Under the pieces are notes generated by a model. That model was not told where the DNA came from. It did no database searches and saw only the letters and a list, made by a program, of their open reading frames with translations. Position numbers and translations under genes: made by a program. A stretch of DNA of 10,038 bases from CAYGTS01 sp964352905 (lineage in GTDB: Bacteria > Pseudomonadota > Gammaproteobacteria > JAHCLG01): the NCBI GenBank assembly GCA_964352905.1, contig CAYGTS010000099.1, forward strand, positions 1 through 10,038, written 5' to 3'. Each line of letters starts with the position of its first letter. Position 1 is the stretch's first letter. Positions 6,648-10,038 of this stretch are shown here, piece by piece.

Positions 6648-6823
6648 CAGCGATTCCCGCCGTGAAGTCTGATTACACAAGAACGGTCAGATTTGGCGAT
6701 AAAAACGGCGAAAATGTTTTTGAGAAAGCGCAGTTTATGAGTTATAAATGAGCATTTCGATAAAAGATTTTCGCCGTTTTTAGCCCAAATATGGGCGTTC
6801 CCTGCTACGGAGTGAGTAGTTAC
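6648..6823. mobile_element. Palindromic element, chimeric copy 3 (B-like left, type A right)
   Basis: The right 110 bases (6714-6823) match type A copies 1 and 2 without gaps and end GTAGTTAC. The left 47 bases (from 6649) align without gaps to the left end of the type B element at 36 of 47 positions, beginning CAGCGATTCCCG. The stem is a perfect 15-bp inverted repeat (6701-6715 with 6767-6781); the apical helix is TTTAT-GAGTT-ATAAA (6734-6748). Unlike the other full copies its two outer ends do not match each other as inverted repeats. It lies between the divergent J-domain and rpfE-like genes. Confidence 0.8.
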
Positions 6824-6851
6824 ACTTATGCTTTCTTACTAATTTTATGAA

Positions 6852-6890
6852 AGCCCAAATAGGGGCGCTCCCTGCTATAGGGTGAGTTAC
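6852..6890 (+). repeat. Partial type A tail, tandem to copy 3
   Basis: A second GCCCAAAT box, GGGCGCTCCCTGCTA and GGGTGAGTTAC repeat the right tail of copy 3 about 70 bases further on, without stem or loop. It supplies the leader just before the rpfE-like start codon, including an in-frame GTG at 6882 that is probably not used. Confidence 0.7.
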
Positions 6891-6905
6891 TTGGAATCAA
6901 ATATC

Positions 6906-7880
6906 ATGCCAGAACAAATAATAACCTGCTATATTCCGCAGTTGGTGCCACAACGAAAGGATAACGGATGGGATCTGAAGCAATTTAATCGATTGTGGCA
7001 GGTGCTTAGCAAAGCTCGTATACGATCAGGTTTGGACAGTAACCTTGCTAAAAATATCCTAGCGTTAGGCAATGATTCTTTGCAGCAACACACATTATCT
7101 TACGCGGCATTGCGTGGTTTAGCTGATGGAATTGATACCACAAGAGGCTACTGGTTATGCTGCGATCCAATTGCTGTGATCCTTGATCACCGATCAGGCT
7201 TTATTCAGGCAAATACGCAGTTCAATTATGATCAAAACGAATTGCAACAAATACAGCACGAATTAAGTGCTACGCTTGCACAGGCTAATTGGCTTATGCC
7301 GCACAGTCAGCGCTGGTATTTGCAATTGCAACAACCGCCGAAATTGCACACGATCACACTGCTGCAGGCGCTAACAAAAGATCTATTACAAGCGTTGCCG
7401 CAGGGGCCCGACAAAATGCAATGGCATGCATTGCTAACCGAGTGGCAATTGCTATTGCATAGCAATCGCATTAATCAAAAACGCGTCATGCAAGGTATGC
7501 CAGCAGCTAATAGTATTTGGCTATGGGGTGGTGGAGAATTACCTTTACCACCCAAACCACGTTGGCAAGCTGTTTACAGTGATAATGTTTTGGCACAGGG
7601 CATGGCAAAACATAGCCGCTGTTTTTATGAAAGTTTAGATCAATTACGTTTTGCGCCAGGCAATTTGATAATAGATGATCGCTTATTGATTCCGGCATTA
7701 ATGGGAGAGGTTGATACATGGTTTTCACAATTGCAGATAATCGAAGACACTATTCTGATCCCATTGTTGGATTATTTAAACCACAACAAAAAAATGCAAG
7801 CTGTGATACATTCGGGGAATGGAAAAAGTTTGTTAATCAGTCGCGCAATTTTGCGGCGTTTTTGGGGGAATAAAATTTAA
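6906..7880 (+). CDS. RpfE-like protein (phosphoglycerate mutase-like family)
   Basis: The 324-residue product resembles the RpfE family found next to recJ in Xanthomonas and relatives, often annotated as 'regulatory protein RpfE' or a cofactor-independent phosphoglycerate mutase-like protein. Family features are the WLCCDPI segment (83-89), at the place where relatives have a W-x-ADPVHL motif, and NSIWLWGGGELP (202-213), the typical W-x-W-GGG-x-LP box. The ADP of the usual motif is CDP here. No established catalytic activity can be assigned. The start is set at ATG 6906; the frame is open to GTG 6882, but that codon lies in a repeat and has no usable ribosome-binding site. Even the ATG has only a weak one (GGA at 6893-6895). 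Its position before recJ supports the assignment, although an inserted element now separates the two. Confidence 0.78.
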   Translation: MPEQIITCYIPQLVPQRKDNGWDLKQFNRLWQVLSKARIRSGLDSNLAKNILALGNDSLQQHTLSYAALRGLADGIDTTRGYWLCCDPIAVILDHRSGFIQANTQFNYDQNELQQIQHELSATLAQANWLMPHSQRWYLQLQQPPKLHTITLLQALTKDLLQALPQGPDKMQWHALLTEWQLLLHSNRINQKRVMQGMPAANSIWLWGGGELPLPPKPRWQAVYSDNVLAQGMAKHSRCFYESLDQLRFAPGNLIIDDRLLIPALMGEVDTWFSQLQIIEDTILIPLLDYLNHNKKMQAVIHSGNGKSLLISRAILRRFWGNKI

Positions 7881-7910
7881 TTGGCACAGTGATGCTTGTA
7901 AAAGTAGATT

Positions 7911-8204
7911 TGTAGCCTGGATCTGCAGGATCCTCACGAATTTACCAAAAATTATAACGACGAAGATGGTTGTCATTGCGGTTGCTACGCGCGTGGCAAT
8001 TCAGGGGTTTGTGGCATTGCGCATGATGTTAAAGGAGATGCTTTTCAGTGCAGTGAAATCGATAGCAAACGCGGTGGGATTTTTCAGAATCGCAGATCCT
8101 AACCCTGGATTGCTTTGTCGCTGCGCTCCTCGCAATGACGGAACCTTATGATTATTATACAACTAATTGAAAACTTCGTGAGGATCCCTCAGATCCAGAC
8201 TACA
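7911..8204. mobile_element. Nested inverted-repeat element between rpfE-like gene and recJ
   Basis: The 294-bp segment is bounded by 30-bp inverted repeats (7911-7940 and 8175-8204) that match at 27 of 30 positions, starting TGTAGCCTGGATCTGCAGG. It contains an inner pair of arms, 7971-8006 and 8103-8141, sharing GTCATTGCG and GCAAT(T/C)CAGGG, so one palindrome sits within another. The inner arms resemble a GTCATTGCGAG...GCAATCCAGG palindrome that I recall from several bacterial genomes. No target-site duplication is evident at the outer ends. It carries no credible gene and is unrelated to the type A/B family. It separates recJ from the rpfE-like gene and may hold recJ expression signals, none of which were identified. 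Confidence 0.75.
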
Positions 8205-8252
8205 GATCGGCTAAAGGGTGTGAGCAGATACAAACCAATCAGGAAAATGAAC

Positions 8253-10004
8253 ATGACACAGAAAACCATTACACAACGTAGCCGTAATCTTGCGGCAGAA
8301 AAAAATTTAGAAAATTTGCATCCAGTCTTACGGCGTGTTTATTGTGCGCGTGGTATTAAAGATAACAACGATCTTGATCGTGAATTAAATGGTTTAATTC
8401 CTTTTCATGATTTGCTTAACATTGAAAAAGCCACCGAACTATTAATTGATACGATTAAAAACAATAAAAAAATAATAATTATTGGTGATTTTGATGCAGA
8501 TGGTGCTACTAGTACCAGTGTTGCGGTGATAGCTTTAAAACTGTTGGGCGCTAAGCAAGTTAATTATTTAGTACCCAATCGTTTTACTTATGGCTATGGT
8601 TTAACGCCAGAAATTGTGCAAGTCGCGCACGATCAATTTTCTCCTGATTTAATTATTACGGTTGATAATGGTATAGCCAGTACTGAGGGAGTGACTTTGG
8701 CAAAGCAGTTAGGCATGCGTGTATTAATCACCGATCATCATTTAGCACCGGCGGTTTTACCGAATGCCGATGTAATTATTAACCCCAATCAACCTGGTTG
8801 TCATTTTGCCAGTAAAAACATTGCTGGTGTTGGTGTCATTTTTTATGTGATGCTTGCAGTAAGGCGTGCGTTAACCGATGAGAACTATTTTTCAGAAAAT
8901 AATATAGATAACCCAAGTATGGTACAGTTGTTAGATTTAGTTGCGTTAGGCACGATTGCCGATGTTGTACCACTGGATAAAAATAATCGTATTTTAGTAC
9001 ACCAAGGGTTACGTCGTATTCGGCATGGCTTTGCGCGCCCAGGTATTAATGCCTTATTAACCGTTGCTAAACGCCAAGCTGATAAATTAAACGCAATGGA
9101 CTTGGCTTTTGCACTCGGGCCGCGCTTAAATGCAGCAGGGCGTTTAGATGATATGTCACTCGGTATAGCTTGCTTATTAGCAACTGATGAAGCTGCAGCA
9201 TTGCGCATGGCAACAGAACTGGATCAACTAAACAATGAGCGCAAATTAATTGAAAGCGATATGCAGCAGCAAGCGTTTGCGAGTTTACAGCGGTTACATT
9301 TTAATGAAAACACTTTACCTGCAGGCATGTGTTTATACGATAGCAGTTGGCATCAAGGGGTGATTGGTATTTTAGCTTCGCGTGTTAAAGATGTTTATTA
9401 TCGTCCTGTGATTGCATTTGCCAAAGCTGATGATAATTATATTAAAGGATCGGCGCGATCCATTCCAGGTGTTCATATTCGTGATGTCTTAGCGAGCATT
9501 GCCACACGTTACCCACATTTAATCAGTAAATTCGGTGGTCATGCCATGGCTGCGGGGCTTAGTATTGCTGAAAAAGATTTTAACGAGTTTGCGCGCGTGT
9601 TTGATGAACAAATTCAAGCATTAAATGTGAGTGTGGGTAAAGTTGAATTAATGAGTGATGGTGAATTAGCTGATAAGCAAATTGATTTGCACTTAGCACA
9701 AATGTTGCAAGAAGCAGGTCCTTGGGGGCAACAGTTTCCTGAGCCATTATTTGAAGGGCGTTATCATTTAATCAAGCAAAAAATCGTGGCTGAAAAACAT
9801 TTAAAATGCCAATTGAAAAGTTTACATAGCGATCAGCATTTTGAAGCGATTGCCTTTAATGTTGATTTAGCGAGCTGGCCGAATGATCAAGCTGAAGTTG
9901 TGAATGTTTGTTATCGCTTAGCAGTGAATGAATTTCGCGGTGTGCGTAGTGTGCAATTTATGATTGAACATTTAGCCTTACCCCATCAGCAATTCCCGGT
10001 GTAG
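8253..10004 (+). CDS. recJ: Single-stranded-DNA-specific 5'-3' exonuclease RecJ
   Basis: The product has 583 residues from the chosen start, close to E. coli RecJ (577). RecJ degrades single-stranded DNA 5'-3' in mismatch and recombinational repair. The DHH phosphoesterase motifs are present: GDFDADGATS (78-87), VDNGI (137-141), TDHH (160-163) and DLVALGTIADVVPL (228-241), with GPRLNAAGRLDD at 289-300. The DHHA1 part shows QGVIGILASR, KGSARS and GGHAMAAGLS. The ATG at 8253 is preferred: AGGA ends eight bases before it, and the protein then begins MTQKT. The frame is open to 8148, but that part lies in the inverted-repeat element. The final codons for QQFPV and the stop TAG lie inside a type B element, so the C-terminus seems to have been rewritten by that insertion. 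Confidence 0.96.
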   Translation: MTQKTITQRSRNLAAEKNLENLHPVLRRVYCARGIKDNNDLDRELNGLIPFHDLLNIEKATELLIDTIKNNKKIIIIGDFDADGATSTSVAVIALKLLGAKQVNYLVPNRFTYGYGLTPEIVQVAHDQFSPDLIITVDNGIASTEGVTLAKQLGMRVLITDHHLAPAVLPNADVIINPNQPGCHFASKNIAGVGVIFYVMLAVRRALTDENYFSENNIDNPSMVQLLDLVALGTIADVVPLDKNNRILVHQGLRRIRHGFARPGINALLTVAKRQADKLNAMDLAFALGPRLNAAGRLDDMSLGIACLLATDEAAALRMATELDQLNNERKLIESDMQQQAFASLQRLHFNENTLPAGMCLYDSSWHQGVIGILASRVKDVYYRPVIAFAKADDNYIKGSARSIPGVHIRDVLASIATRYPHLISKFGGHAMAAGLSIAEKDFNEFARVFDEQIQALNVSVGKVELMSDGELADKQIDLHLAQMLQEAGPWGQQFPEPLFEGRYHLIKQKIVAEKHLKCQLKSLHSDQHFEAIAFNVDLASWPNDQAEVVNVCYRLAVNEFRGVRSVQFMIEHLALPHQQFPV

Positions 10005-10038
10005 CGAGGAACAGCCATATTTGGGCAATCTCACATTA
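9987..10038 (-). mobile_element. Palindromic element, type B, inverted partial copy overlapping the recJ end
   Basis: Starting with CAGCAATTCCCGG, these 52 bases are the exact reverse complement of 5175-5226, and the element continues beyond the window. The perfect identity suggests recent spread or conversion. The recJ stop codon at 10002-10004 is inside it. The next bases should form the large hairpin stem, which may end recJ transcription. Confidence 0.85.

Noticed and set aside
6882..6905. GTG start for the rpfE-like gene
   Set aside because: The codon is part of a repeat tail and has no properly spaced ribosome-binding site; the ATG at 6906 fits the family start better.
7966..8151. 61-codon plus-strand reading frame
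   Set aside because: It lies wholly inside the nested inverted-repeat element, has no ribosome-binding site, and its composition follows the palindrome arms.
8148..8252. N-terminal extension of RecJ to an upstream ATG at 8148
   Set aside because: These codons fall mostly in the inverted-repeat element; the ATG at 8253 has AGGA at good spacing and gives the normal RecJ length.
8885..9208. 107-codon minus-strand frame within recJ
   Set aside because: It is antisense to conserved RecJ motifs and has no supporting signals.
1..10038. CRISPR array formed by the recurring palindromic repeats
   Set aside because: The copies are thousands of bases apart, about 175 bp long, in both orientations and without regular spacers; no cas gene is present.

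Overview
The window looks like chromosomal DNA of an AT-rich gammaproteobacterium. An rpfE-like gene beside recJ, an AlaC-type aminotransferase, a YkuD protein resembling the Legionella 'enhanced entry' family, and many short palindromic repeats would suit a member of the Legionellales or a similar host-associated lineage. That placement is inference; there is no rRNA or tRNA in the window to fix it.

Layout: (1) 1-253, the right part of a palindromic repeat, then a leader. (2) 254-823 (+), a secreted L,D-transpeptidase, converging through a shared hairpin terminator on (3) 863-1990 (-), a membrane GGDEF diguanylate cyclase. (4) 2062-3131 (-), a two-gene operon with a 4-nt overlap: a Mth938-like protein, then a peptide deformylase with a C-terminal extension. 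(5) 3132-3417, a divergent intergenic region invaded by a 178-bp inverted-repeat element flanked by 9-bp direct repeats. (6) 3418-4623 (+), an AlaC-like aminotransferase. (7) 4673-4906 (-), a small predicted lipoprotein ending in five Trp-led pentapeptides. (8) 5053-5226, a second type of palindromic element. (9) 5227-6534 (-), an unfamiliar J-domain (HPD) protein with a C-terminal membrane segment. (10) 6648-6890, a third element plus a tail fragment. (11) 6906-7880 (+), the rpfE-like gene. (12) 7911-8204, a different nested inverted-repeat element. (13) 8253-10004 (+), recJ, whose last codons and stop lie inside another copy of the second element type; that copy runs off the window.

The genes are mostly housekeeping (protein maturation, alanine synthesis, DNA repair, cell wall, c-di-GMP signalling) and form no obvious joint pathway. 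The most unusual content is between the genes: a modular family of roughly 175-bp fold-back elements. Copies keep their apical loop and parts of their flanks while the stem sequence changes on both sides together, and two types of terminus occur. No CRISPR array, transposase, phage gene or recognisable defence system was seen.
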